DNA from: UBA1431 sp049324235
Lineage (GTDB): Bacteria; Bacillota; Clostridia; Christensenellales; UBA1431
Reading direction: 5' to 3'
Assembly (NCBI GenBank): GCA_049324235.1
Contig: JBMOLJ010000056.1
Location: 1 to 64,000, forward strand
Length of the DNA: 64,000 bases
How positions within the stretch are numbered: position 1 is the first letter of the stretch; each line of letters opens with the position of its first letter. The notes beneath the pieces are model-generated. The model did not search any database, was not told where the DNA came from, and saw nothing but the letters and a program-made list of their open reading frames with translations. Made by a program: the position numbers and the translations under genes. Below, in pieces: positions 29,490 to 37,359 of this stretch.

Positions 29490-30383
29490 ATGCCCGGCAC
29501 CACACCGACCTATCCGAATCCTTCCATACCCATACCAAACGATTTTCCGCCGCAGCACCAGGATGCGCAGCCCGGCTTTACAGAGCAGATGCGTCCAAAG
29601 CCCATGACCGACAACCCGCAGTACTGCGCCGCGGGAAAGCTCATGAACCGCGCAGCCATCGTCACCGGCGGCGACAGCGGCATCGGCCAGGCCGTCGCGA
29701 TTGCCTTTGCCAAGGAGGGCGCGGATGTGGCCATCGCTTTTTTGCAGGAAACAAACGACGCTTATGAAACCAAATCCGCCGTGGAGGCGTACGGACGGCG
29801 CTGCATACTCCTACCCTGCGATCTCAAGAACCATACCGCCGCAAACGCGGTGGTCGGGGAGACGATGCGCGCCTTTGGGCACATCGACATCCTTGTCAAC
29901 AATATTGCGGTGCACTATCCGAAAAACAGCATCGAGGAAATAACGCCCGAGCAGCTGGGCATAACGTTTTCGACCAACGTACTGAGCTATTTCCATATGG
30001 TAAAGGCCGCGATGCCGCATCTGCACGCGGGCGCTTCCATCATAAACACGACTTCGGTAGCCGCGTACAAGGGCAAAGAAACCCTGATCGATTATTCCGC
30101 GACCAAGGGCGCCGTCGTTTCCTTCACGCGTTCGCTCGCGCTCTCCCTGGCGCCGAAGGGCATCCGCGTAAATTCCGTGGCCCCCGGCCCCGTGTGGACG
30201 CCGCTCATCCCGTCGAGCTTTTCTCCGCAGGAAGTCGAACAGTTCGGGAAGGATACGCCACTCGGCCGGGCGGCCCAGCCGTTTGAGCTTGCGCCCACCT
30301 ATGTTTATCTCGCATCCGACGACTCGGGCTATGTCACCGGCCAGGTGCTGCATGTGAACGGCGGAACGATAACCGAATCGTAA
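29490..30383 (+). CDS. SDR oxidoreductase, YhdF/YghA-type
   Basis: A 297-residue short-chain dehydrogenase with the 45-residue proline-rich N-terminal extension (PSIPIPNDFPPQHQD ... MTDNPQY) seen in general-stress SDRs such as YhdF, YhxD and YghA. Cofactor loop TGGDSGIGQAVA, NNIAVHY, and active site TTSVAAYKG ... YSATK. The C-terminus is VTGQVLHVNGG. Substrate unknown. GGAG lies about 9 bases before the ATG. The next feature is a clear terminator, so it is a single gene. Confidence 0.88.
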   Translation: MPGTTPTYPNPSIPIPNDFPPQHQDAQPGFTEQMRPKPMTDNPQYCAAGKLMNRAAIVTGGDSGIGQAVAIAFAKEGADVAIAFLQETNDAYETKSAVEAYGRRCILLPCDLKNHTAANAVVGETMRAFGHIDILVNNIAVHYPKNSIEEITPEQLGITFSTNVLSYFHMVKAAMPHLHAGASIINTTSVAAYKGKETLIDYSATKGAVVSFTRSLALSLAPKGIRVNSVAPGPVWTPLIPSSFSPQEVEQFGKDTPLGRAAQPFELAPTYVYLASDDSGYVTGQVLHVNGGTITES

Positions 30384-30434
30384 CTTATTTTTTGTACATT
30401 TAAAAACCCTGTTGTGGATAGCCTTTAAGAGCAG

Positions 30435-30466
30435 AAGCACTGCCGGATTCGGCAGTGCTTATTTTT
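30435..30466 (+). terminator. Terminator of the YhdF-like SDR gene
   Basis: A perfect 11-base-pair stem (AAGCACTGCCG / CGGCAGTGCTT), tetraloop GATT, then ATTTTTTATT. Confidence 0.93.
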
Positions 30467-30541
30467 TATTGAATTGACGCTCCCGCCGGCTTTTCATGCT
30501 GTTAGTATTCGCAAATAAATTGTAAACAAAATTTTTTGATT

Positions 30542-30588
30542 ATTATGTAAATATTTCTTGACATAATGTAAATTTTATTATATATATT
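30542..30588 (+). promoter_or_regulatory. Promoter with paired direct repeats before the XRE cassette
   Basis: TTGACA at 30558-30563 and TATATA at 30581-30586 with a 17-base spacer. Two near-identical repeats, ATTATGTAAAT (30542-30552) and ATAATGTAAAT (30563-30573), begin 21 bases apart, two helical turns, and bracket the -35 box. The placement is that of an operator; the XRE protein encoded downstream is the obvious candidate binder. Confidence 0.65.
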
Positions 30589-30628
30589 GTATTGAACATA
30601 TTACAAATAGTAAAAGGAGATGTCCAAA

Positions 30629-31138
30629 ATGTCTTATCAGGAAAAGAAAACGATCGTATCCGTTTTGACCGGAGTGTTGCTTTTGGCAGCTTATTGCATC
30701 TATGCTTTCGGCAGGGCCTTTCCAGGCATGGCCGCCCCGGATGATATCAAATTTTGGGCAACAACAATACTGATATTTATCGGTATCGGGGTTGTCGCTT
30801 CAATCGTCATTCAAATCGTATTTCACATTCTGCTTTCCATAGCCGTTGCTGTCAAGGAACAATTGCACACCGGCAAATGCGATGGTAAGGAAGTCGAAAA
30901 AACAATTGAACTGGAAATGGTTGAAGACGAAATGGATAAGCTGATCGGTCTCAAATCGATGCGGATAAGTTTTGCCATCGCGGGCATTGGATTTATCGCG
31001 GCGCTGGTATCGCTGGTATTGAATTTTTCAGCCGCGGTGATGCTTAACATTATATTTATCTCTTTCAGCCTCGGTACGATAATTGAAGGCATTGCCCAAC
31101 TATACTTTTATAGAAGGGGGATCCATCATGGGAAATAA
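30629..31138 (+). CDS. Small four-helix membrane protein of an XRE cassette
   Basis: A 169-residue protein with about four transmembrane helices (residues 9-27, 45-68, 116-136, 140-160) and a charged cytosolic loop between the second and third (KEQLHTGKCDGKEVEKTIELEMVEDEMDKL). I do not recognise a named family. The ATG at 30629 is chosen because the one at 30620 overlaps the AAGGAGA ribosome site. The last 11 bases overlap the XRE regulator, so the two are coupled; such membrane-protein/XRE pairs are frequent in Firmicutes. Confidence 0.7.
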   Translation: MSYQEKKTIVSVLTGVLLLAAYCIYAFGRAFPGMAAPDDIKFWATTILIFIGIGVVASIVIQIVFHILLSIAVAVKEQLHTGKCDGKEVEKTIELEMVEDEMDKLIGLKSMRISFAIAGIGFIAALVSLVLNFSAAVMLNIIFISFSLGTIIEGIAQLYFYRRGIHHGK

Positions 31139-31355
31139 AATTAAAATCACGAACAACATCCGAAAGCTGCGCTTTTTTGCCCATGAGATGACGCAACAGG
31201 AGCTTGCCGAAAAAGCAGGGGTTTCCAGGCAGACCATAATTGCGATTGAAGCAGGCAAGTATTCGCCTTCTCTGGAGTTGGCATTTCGGATTGCCAATGC
31301 ATTCGGTGTAAAACTCGCAGAAGTCTTTGATTATGAAAAGAAAGAGGATAAGTAA
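31128..31355 (+). CDS. XRE-family helix-turn-helix regulator
   Basis: A 75-residue single-domain regulator. The helix-turn-helix (MTQQELAEKAGVSRQTIIAI) and the following EAGKYSPSLELAFRIANAFG are canonical for the short Cro/YozG-like class. The ATG at 31128 follows a GGGGG site. It overlaps the membrane-protein gene and lies directly before the flavodoxin-like gene. Autoregulation through the repeats at 30542-30573 is likely but inferred. Confidence 0.88.
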   Translation: MGNKIKITNNIRKLRFFAHEMTQQELAEKAGVSRQTIIAIEAGKYSPSLELAFRIANAFGVKLAEVFDYEKKEDK

Positions 31356-31356
31356 A

Positions 31357-31824
31357 ATGAAAAGCTTGATAGTGCTGTATTCATACCACCACAATAATAC
31401 CAGAAAAGCAGCCGTGGCTATCGCCGATGTTATCGGAGCGGCTATTAAAAACCCAATGGAAACGAACGGGAACGAACTGAAGGAATACAATCTTATAGGC
31501 TTTGGTTCAGGGATCGACAGCGGAAAACACTACAGGGAGCTGCTGGATTTTGCTGATCAACTATCACCTGTTGACGGCAAAAGATGCTTTATTTTCTCAA
31601 CAAGCGCGATACAGGGAAATAAAAAAACAGCAAAAGACCACGCCCTGCTAAGAGAAACATTGCAATCAAAAGGTTATAAAGTAGTTGGTGAATTTAGCTG
31701 CAAGGGCTTTAATACGAACAGTTTTCTCAAATATTTCGGCGGGATGAATAAAGGCAGGCCGAACGATGAGGATATTAAAAATGCGCGGAAATTCGCTTCA
31801 AAGCTAATGCAATGTGAATCCTGA
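31357..31824 (+). CDS. Flavodoxin-like protein
   Basis: A 155-residue protein with the flavodoxin fold: the N-terminal strand and phosphate loop LIVLYSYHHNNTRKAA stands in for the usual SxTGNT FMN loop, then YNLIGFGSGIDSGKHYRELLDF and CFIFSTSAIQG. A late segment FSCKGFNTNSFLKYFGGMNKGRPN resembles the flavodoxin-like proteins annotated in oxidative-stress contexts. FMN binding is expected, the redox partner is unknown. The start follows GAGGA, 1 base after the XRE stop. Confidence 0.82.
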   Translation: MKSLIVLYSYHHNNTRKAAVAIADVIGAAIKNPMETNGNELKEYNLIGFGSGIDSGKHYRELLDFADQLSPVDGKRCFIFSTSAIQGNKKTAKDHALLRETLQSKGYKVVGEFSCKGFNTNSFLKYFGGMNKGRPNDEDIKNARKFASKLMQCES

Positions 31825-31845
31825 TTTGCATGAGAGGTAATCATC

Positions 31846-32256
31846 GTGATAAAAATACTCGTTTCTTTTGGGAGCATTTGCACAACTGCATTCGGTATCT
31901 GGCACTTCTTTGTGCCAAAGCTATGGGAATGGTATTCCTACATCTATCCGCAGGCGACGGAGCTTGTACTGGCCGTCCGCGCCATCAATGTGTTTTTTTC
32001 GCTGTGCCTGGTACTGGTTGGCTCTGCCAACATGCTTTTTGTATACTTTTCGCCAAACCGTTTTTCACTAATCGTCATGCTGGCCATATCGGCGATATTG
32101 TGGGGGGTCCGGTGCCTTTTCCAGATCATCTGCCCTCAGGGTACCGCTAACCCCCTGTTGCAGTATGGCATGCTGTCTGCGTTTATATTAATCTTTATAT
32201 GCTTTTTGACTTCTTTGCTGCTTGTAATATTTAAGGAACCAACCGGGATACGCTGA
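31846..32256 (+). CDS. Small membrane protein, four helices
   Basis: A 136-residue hydrophobic protein with four predicted transmembrane helices (about residues 2-22, 42-66, 71-92, 108-130). No signature motif. The GTG start has GAGG 9 bases upstream and lies 21 bases after the flavodoxin-like gene, so it is the fourth member of the cassette. Function unknown. Confidence 0.68.
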   Translation: MIKILVSFGSICTTAFGIWHFFVPKLWEWYSYIYPQATELVLAVRAINVFFSLCLVLVGSANMLFVYFSPNRFSLIVMLAISAILWGVRCLFQIICPQGTANPLLQYGMLSAFILIFICFLTSLLLVIFKEPTGIR

Positions 32257-32398
32257 CAGCCGTCATTTAAAAGAGGATATGGAAACTTACCCATGCTGCC
32301 GTACAAGGGTAAGCCGTTGCTCCAGAATGCATTTTTAATGATATGACCCGGACCGCGACTGTTTATAGCCGGTACTTCCCAAAATGTCATCTGCTCTC

Positions 32399-32905
32399 CT
32401 ACGCCTTGACCAGTATCTGCGTAACTTCCGCGATGTAGAGCGTATGATGATCGGCTTTGGGATACCATTTTTCGTTCAACTCTTCCGTTATAAAGCACTC
32501 CGGCCTGAACCCCTGCGCATAGAGTTTTTTGCAGATGATCGCCGCCTCCGCCTCCTCAAAATAGGGCGTAGGGCCGCTGTGCAAAACGGTCAGGCCTGAT
32601 TTCTGTATCTTGTCTTCGTCCCTACCGGAAACGGTTCCCATATACCCGAGCATCTTCTTGAAACCAGCGTCAAAAAACGTCAGGGAAAACGTTTCCGCAT
32701 CATCGATAAAGCCCTTCGTATACCGCTGCGGACGGATAACTATGAAGGCGACGTTTTTCTCCCACATAAACCCCAGTCCGCCCCAGGCCGCGGTCATCGC
32801 GTTCGCTTTGCCGCCTTTTTCGGCGGTGATCAGCATCCAGTCGCTGCCCATCGTAAAAGGGCTGCGTTTAAACTCCAGAGGTTTGACTTCAATAAATTTA
32901 GACAT
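32399..32905 (-). CDS. Flavin reductase-like FMN-binding protein
   Basis: A 168-residue split-barrel flavoprotein of the flavin reductase/FMN-binding family: MGSDWMLITAEKGGKANAMTAAWGGLGF and a segment FIVIRPQRYTKGFIDDAETFSLTF. It binds FMN and probably acts as a flavin reductase or small-molecule reductase. GGAG lies 8 bases before the ATG at 32905. It converges with the membrane-protein gene. Confidence 0.85.
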   Translation of the reverse strand: MSKFIEVKPLEFKRSPFTMGSDWMLITAEKGGKANAMTAAWGGLGFMWEKNVAFIVIRPQRYTKGFIDDAETFSLTFFDAGFKKMLGYMGTVSGRDEDKIQKSGLTVLHSGPTPYFEEAEAAIICKKLYAQGFRPECFITEELNEKWYPKADHHTLYIAEVTQILVKA

Positions 32906-32981
32906 AAAAATCTCCTTTAACGTTATGGCGGACTTACCGTCCGCTGCACATTTCAAATAAACGGGTCAAGCGTTCCCTGCA

Positions 32982-33536
32982 TTAAGCATATTCATGATTC
33001 CCCTTTGATACCAACGGTTTCCGGTAGATTTCGGTATAGGTGAGCCTCCCGCCTGTCCGTTCGGATTTCATCAGGCTGATATGCCCGACGCGCATGCTTT
33101 GGCGCGGTACGCCTTTGGCGAATTCCGACTCGTCGAAGTCCGGCGGCGCCGCAACGTTGCGGCCAAGTGTGATATGGGGGCTTAAATCCCTCTCTTCCGT
33201 TTCAAAGCCCTGCTTTTCCAGCGCGCCGCAAAGCTTGGCATACAGCGCCGCAAGCGCCATGCTCTTTTCCACGCCCACCCAGTAGATGCACTTACCGCCC
33301 CGCTTGAATTTGCCGAATCCGCCAATGGAAAGTTCAAACGGCAGGGCTTCAACCGCATCCATCGCCCGCTTCACCGCCTCTGCCCTGTCGGTCTCCCCGA
33401 TAAACACCAGCGTCAGATGCAGGTTCTCCCTGTGCGTGAAGCTCCCCTGCGCTGCGGCTTGCTTCAGTTTTATAACGCTATTGTGGAGGCTGTTTTTTAT
33501 CTCGTCGGTGAAATTTACGGCGATAAAAAGACGCAT
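32982..33536 (-). CDS. thpR: RNA 2',3'-cyclic phosphodiesterase ThpR
   Basis: A 184-residue 2H-phosphoesterase. Both HxTx motifs are visible (NLHLTLVFIG and PHITLGRN). Start MRLFIAVNFTDEIK matches the family. It hydrolyses 2',3'-cyclic RNA ends; the cellular role is unclear. The ATG at 33536 follows AGGAAAC. Confidence 0.92.
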   Translation of the reverse strand: MRLFIAVNFTDEIKNSLHNSVIKLKQAAAQGSFTHRENLHLTLVFIGETDRAEAVKRAMDAVEALPFELSIGGFGKFKRGGKCIYWVGVEKSMALAALYAKLCGALEKQGFETEERDLSPHITLGRNVAAPPDFDESEFAKGVPRQSMRVGHISLMKSERTGGRLTYTEIYRKPLVSKGNHEYA

Positions 33537-33629
33537 GTTTCCTGCCTTTCGATCTGCATACTTGATACCACGATTATAAAGCAAATGCCGCGTCAGGACA
33601 AATACCTTTCGCTAAGAGGCGGCGTATGC

Positions 33630-34166
33630 TCAGCCGGTCAGGCTCCTGAACAGCGCTATAAAATCGCTTTCAACGCTTTCAAACTCCCTTTGCGAAAAAT
33701 CGTGTTCCATGGATACCGCAGGGGGTTCCTCCCATATGGCTACGCCTGCCAGGGCCATGAACTCATGGTAGAGCAGGGCGTCGTCGATCTCTTCGATCTG
33801 CCGGAGTTCTTGCTGCGACAGGCCGTCAAGGCCAAACCTGAAAAAAATGGCGCGCTGGAGCTTTTCTTCAATCTGGTAATACGCGGGCAGGTTACGTTTA
33901 ACCGGCCTCGTCAGGTCGGATATGTAGCATTCGCTCGCGTCGTGCAAAAGGCAGCCCAGCCGCACCTTTGCCGAACACCCCCTTTGCTCCGCCTCCCTGC
34001 AGCAGTTGACCGAATGCTGTGCGACCGAATAAAAATGCGGGATATGCCCGTTGGCCCGCGTCATCAGCGACAAAGCGTGCGCGATATCCTCTATGACAAT
34101 GTCTTCATGCGCCGGCTCAAGCGGATTGAATATGATCTTCGAATAGGTCAGTATACAGTCAGCCAT
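33630..34166 (-). CDS. HD-domain hydrolase (YfbR-like)
   Basis: A 178-residue metal-dependent phosphohydrolase of the HD superfamily. Metal ligands: His in SVAQHSVN, the HD pair in LLHDASECYISDL, and Asp in EIDDALLYHE. The layout resembles YfbR-type 5'-nucleotidases. Substrate is not known. AAAGGAG precedes the ATG. Confidence 0.82.
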   Translation of the reverse strand: MADCILTYSKIIFNPLEPAHEDIVIEDIAHALSLMTRANGHIPHFYSVAQHSVNCCREAEQRGCSAKVRLGCLLHDASECYISDLTRPVKRNLPAYYQIEEKLQRAIFFRFGLDGLSQQELRQIEEIDDALLYHEFMALAGVAIWEEPPAVSMEHDFSQREFESVESDFIALFRSLTG

Positions 34167-34204
34167 GTTTCTCCTTTCAATGATGTACTATTGTCCTAGT
34201 ACGC

Positions 34205-35059
34205 TCATACAACGGGATCGGCCGCACGCGTGAACACCTTTCCCTTGCAGTACCTGCACGCCGTATTGTAGTGGACCATCCCCGTGTAGCTGCTTTCCCT
34301 GCCGAGCAGTCCGTTAGGGCGAAGCATCTCCTTGATCTTCGCATCCAGTCTTTGGATCGCGTCCTTCTTCGACCACGGCCCGAATACCACCGTCATGCCT
34401 TCGATTGTCCCAGGAGCGAACTTCACCGCGATTCTGCCCAGTTGCTGACGGTTTTCAAATTGGATGCGCAGCCTTGCTTCGTTTTCGTAATGCCACGCGT
34501 CGTTTTTTATAAAGCCCGTCAGTATGGCCGAACTGTTTATATTTTTTAACGCGTGGTTTTCCTCCGTTACCCTGACGATTTCGTTGTACCGTTTCACCAT
34601 CATCCCCGCGGGTTCGCCGACATACGCAACATCGGTGAGTACGGCTTCGCTTTGCGCATCAATCGCCGTATAGGTTCCATCGTTTTCTATCCTGTAAATC
34701 TGCGTCATGCTTTGCAGCCATTCGAGCATCTGCTTTCTGGGAATCGAAATGCATACGCCATCCTCCCAGGGCAGGGAGTACAGCCCCCACATCGCCATGT
34801 TCTCATTTTGCCCGTAAGCAAAGCTTCCGATAAATGTGTTTTCCCATACTTCGGGGCAACCCTTTTGCACTTCCTGCCTGTCATTCATCCTGTCCCCTTT
34901 GGACAGGTGGAAGTACCCGGACGCGATCATCCCGATCAGCCCCGCAAAGTTCGTGTAATGCATGTACTGCCTGTGATTCTTCCCTTTGGTAATAAGATAC
35001 TGTCTTAATTCCTCAGGATTCGAGATGTCTTTCATCTGTTTTGCTTTGTTTTCGCTCAT
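34205..35059 (-). CDS. DUF2971-family protein
   Basis: A 284-residue protein whose N-terminal core (MHYTNFAGLIGMIASGYFHLSKGDRMNDRQEV) is the DUF2971 signature, with MAMWGLYSLPWEDGVCISIP after it. The biochemical role is unknown; the family is scattered among mobile and accessory regions. It follows the WYL regulator gene by 74 bases on the same strand. Confidence 0.78.
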   Translation of the reverse strand: MSENKAKQMKDISNPEELRQYLITKGKNHRQYMHYTNFAGLIGMIASGYFHLSKGDRMNDRQEVQKGCPEVWENTFIGSFAYGQNENMAMWGLYSLPWEDGVCISIPRKQMLEWLQSMTQIYRIENDGTYTAIDAQSEAVLTDVAYVGEPAGMMVKRYNEIVRVTEENHALKNINSSAILTGFIKNDAWHYENEARLRIQFENRQQLGRIAVKFAPGTIEGMTVVFGPWSKKDAIQRLDAKIKEMLRPNGLLGRESSYTGMVHYNTACRYCKGKVFTRAADPVV

Positions 35060-35133
35060 GTGCCCTACCTTTTTGTCTTTGACAACGTCTTCTTACCATG
35101 ATACCGGAAAAGCCGTCCAGAAGTACGGACACC

Positions 35134-36111
35134 TTATTCGTACAGGGCGCAGACCGCGGCGGCCAGTTCCTTCATTTTTTCGGCAACACTCCCGGGAGAT
35201 TCGATTTTCACCTTGTCGCCGAACTGGAACAGCCATGCGAGGAATACGGGGCTGACCTGTACGTTCAGGCTGGCGGCAAAATGCCCGTCACCGGCAGGAG
35301 ACAAAACAACGTCCCTGCCGAACCGGTCGATAACCACGCCGATGAGCGATGCGTCGAACACCACGCGCACCGATTCCTGTTCGCCGGTAAACATCCCGAA
35401 GACGCGTTTGGCATATTCTGCGGCGTTGAGGTTTTTATCCTGCTCCTTGCGGGGCTGCTCCGTCACGGTAAGCTGGGCCATTTTATCCACCCTGAAATGG
35501 GCAAGAGAGCCGTAGCGCTCGTGATACGCCACCAGATAATAGTTTTCGTCGTACCATGAAAGCATGTACGGGCTTACACAGTATACTTCTCCCTGGCGCC
35601 TGAATTGCATCCTTTTATTCGCCGTATATTCATAGTATTTGAAACAGATCTGCCTGTCAGAAAGGATCGCCCTGAAGATTTCGTCCACATTATAATAGAT
35701 GCTCTCGTTCATGGACTTCACGCGTCCAATGACGTATACCTGCCGCGCAAGCTTTTTGGCCTGTTCCCTGCTGGTCAGGCTCTCCAGTTTTTTGATCAGC
35801 TCGTTCGATTTCCTGTGTGTGATGAATTTGGAGCACTGTACGGCGTCAACCAGCAGTTTCAGCTCCGGGAGCTCAAACAGGCGGCTCCCGACGAAGTAGT
35901 TGTGCGTCCTGGTCTTGCGGCTCACGATATCCATGCCGATGCGGCGCAGTATGTCAATATCGTCGTAGATGGATTTGCGCTCGGCGCAGATGCCGTAACC
36001 GCTGAGCTTTTCGATCATTTGCGGTACGGTAAGCGTGTTTTCCTCATCGGTCTGCTCCAATATCTTCATAAGATACAGCAGTTTCAGCTTTGAATTCGCG
36101 CGTTCAGCCAT
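35134..36111 (-). CDS. WYL-domain transcriptional regulator
   Basis: A 325-residue regulator with an N-terminal winged helix (LLYLMKILEQTDEENTLTVPQMIEKLSGYG, then ERKSIYDDIDILRRIG). A central WYL domain contains the CVSPYMLSWYDENYYLVAYHERYG segment. A C-terminal beta-rich extension follows. WYL domains sense nucleic acids or small ligands in defence and stress regulons. GGAGG lies 7 bases before the ATG at 36111; an in-frame extension upstream has no site. The DUF2971 gene is its likely transcription partner. Confidence 0.87.
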   Translation of the reverse strand: MAERANSKLKLLYLMKILEQTDEENTLTVPQMIEKLSGYGICAERKSIYDDIDILRRIGMDIVSRKTRTHNYFVGSRLFELPELKLLVDAVQCSKFITHRKSNELIKKLESLTSREQAKKLARQVYVIGRVKSMNESIYYNVDEIFRAILSDRQICFKYYEYTANKRMQFRRQGEVYCVSPYMLSWYDENYYLVAYHERYGSLAHFRVDKMAQLTVTEQPRKEQDKNLNAAEYAKRVFGMFTGEQESVRVVFDASLIGVVIDRFGRDVVLSPAGDGHFAASLNVQVSPVFLAWLFQFGDKVKIESPGSVAEKMKELAAAVCALYE

Positions 36112-36251
36112 ACAATTCCTCCGAACGGTAAATTTGTAAAGCACACCGTGAAACGTGTCATTGTAATATTTTCCATTTTTATACATAATCCTTTTTTAAT
36201 TTTAATGAATTTATTCGATTATCCTTACCATGGAAATACCCCATAAAAACA

Positions 36252-36283
36252 ACAGCCATTGCGCTTCCGTACACAATGGCTGT
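36252..36283 (-). terminator. Terminator of the peroxiredoxin gene
   Basis: A 10-base-pair stem (ACAGCCATTG / CAATGGCTGT) with a 12-base loop, then TGTTTTTA on the minus strand, about 50 bases past the peroxiredoxin stop. Confidence 0.8.
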
Positions 36284-36336
36284 CTGCCTTTAAGGAACCT
36301 GTCCCCTAATAAGCGTTTTTCTGTTTTGCGCCGACC

Positions 36337-37026
36337 TCAAGGCTGCTTTTCCATAGTGTGCGGCAGCGGTTTGTAGCAGAACCACCAGTCCAGGCATTGC
36401 ATCTCTCCGCGTTTTTGCTGTTCATAGCGTTCATTTTTTTCCTTGACCGTATTTGCCGGAGGTATGATGACGTCGCTGCCGACCATATTGTTTTTGGGCC
36501 AGTTTTCGGGTGTCGCAACATTATACATGGTTGCTGTCTGCAAAGCGTTTACCGAACGCCATATTTCCGAGATATTCCTGCCGATTTCCTGCGGATAGTA
36601 TAATATCTGCCGTATTATGCTCTTATCGTCAACCACGAATACCCCGCGTACCGGCCGTGTGCCTTTATGCGGATGGATCATCCCGAGCTTATCTGCAAAT
36701 CCACCCAGCGGATCGGCAATAATCGGGAACGTAATATCAACCCCCGTATTGTCTTTTATCCATTCGATCCATTTCAAGTGCGCGTACACCTGATCGACGG
36801 ACAAGCCGATCAATTCCGTGTTCATCTTCTGAAAATGCGCTTTCCATTGTTCAAAAGATACGAATTCCGTTGTACAGACGGGCGTAAAATCGCCCGGATG
36901 GCTGAAAAGTATGAACCATTTGCCGCTGTAATCATCCGGGAGCGTCTTTTGACCGAGCGTGGTATGTACGGTTACCTGTGGAAAGCGATCACCGATCGTC
37001 AGCTTTTTAGCCGCTTTATCTTCCAT
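36337..37026 (-). CDS. Peroxiredoxin, Prx6/AhpC-like
   Basis: A 229-residue thiol peroxidase. The peroxidatic Cys51 lies in SHPGDFTPVCTTEF. Length and the C-terminal extension (PPANTVKEKNERYEQ, then CLDWWFCYKPLP) match the archaeal-type Prx6 group, in which the late cysteines act in disulphide formation. It reduces H2O2 and organic peroxides. AGGAGGG precedes the ATG. A separate terminator lies between it and the tRNA gene upstream. Confidence 0.93.
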   Translation of the reverse strand: MEDKAAKKLTIGDRFPQVTVHTTLGQKTLPDDYSGKWFILFSHPGDFTPVCTTEFVSFEQWKAHFQKMNTELIGLSVDQVYAHLKWIEWIKDNTGVDITFPIIADPLGGFADKLGMIHPHKGTRPVRGVFVVDDKSIIRQILYYPQEIGRNISEIWRSVNALQTATMYNVATPENWPKNNMVGSDVIIPPANTVKEKNERYEQQKRGEMQCLDWWFCYKPLPHTMEKQP

Positions 37027-37100
37027 AGCGCCTTTCCCTCCTCATCGAAGAATAGGCTACATCATATGCGTTTTCAAAGTCTATTGGGACCAGGCATTGC

Positions 37101-37131
37101 AAAAGCCCCCCGTTTAAAACGGGGGGCTTTT
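37101..37131. terminator. Bidirectional terminator after tRNA-Glu
   Basis: A perfect inverted repeat (AAAAGCCCCCCGT / ACGGGGGGCTTTT) 5 bases from the 3' end of the tRNA, ending in T on both strands. Confidence 0.92.
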
Positions 37132-37135
37132 GATT

Positions 37136-37210
37136 TGGCACCTCCTAGGGGAATCGAACCCCTGATACCGCCGTGAGAGGGCGGCGTCCTAACCGCTAGA
37201 CTAAGGAGGC
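37136..37210 (-). tRNA. tRNA-Glu(CTC)
   Basis: Cloverleaf read on the minus strand: acceptor GCCTCCT with AGGAGGT, D-arm TAGTCTAGCGGTTAGGA, anticodon stem CCGCC/GGCGG around loop CTCTCAC (anticodon CTC), T-arm GGGGTTCGATTCCCC, and an encoded CCA. Reads GAG. Confidence 0.97.
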
Positions 37211-37228
37211 ACAATGCGCACGACTAAG

Positions 37229-37258
37229 ATTTTACGATATTCGATGCTGATTTGTCAA
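37229..37258 (-). promoter_or_regulatory. Promoter of tRNA-Glu
   Basis: TTGACA (37253-37258) and TAAAAT (37229-37234) on the minus strand with an 18-base spacer, about 20 bases before the tRNA 5' end. Confidence 0.85.
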
Positions 37259-37307
37259 GAGCTATACGCATATATTTTCTTCTGGCCGTGTCGCTTGTTA
37301 AAACATA

Positions 37308-37336
37308 GGAGTACGGGCGCCAAGCGCCCGTACTCC
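37308..37336 (-). terminator. Terminator of amtB
   Basis: A perfect 13-base-pair stem (GGAGTACGGGCGC / GCGCCCGTACTCC) with a three-base loop, 24 bases past the amtB stop, then a short T-tract on the minus strand. Confidence 0.88.
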
Positions 37337-37359
37337 CAAGAATTCCGGAACACGCGAAA

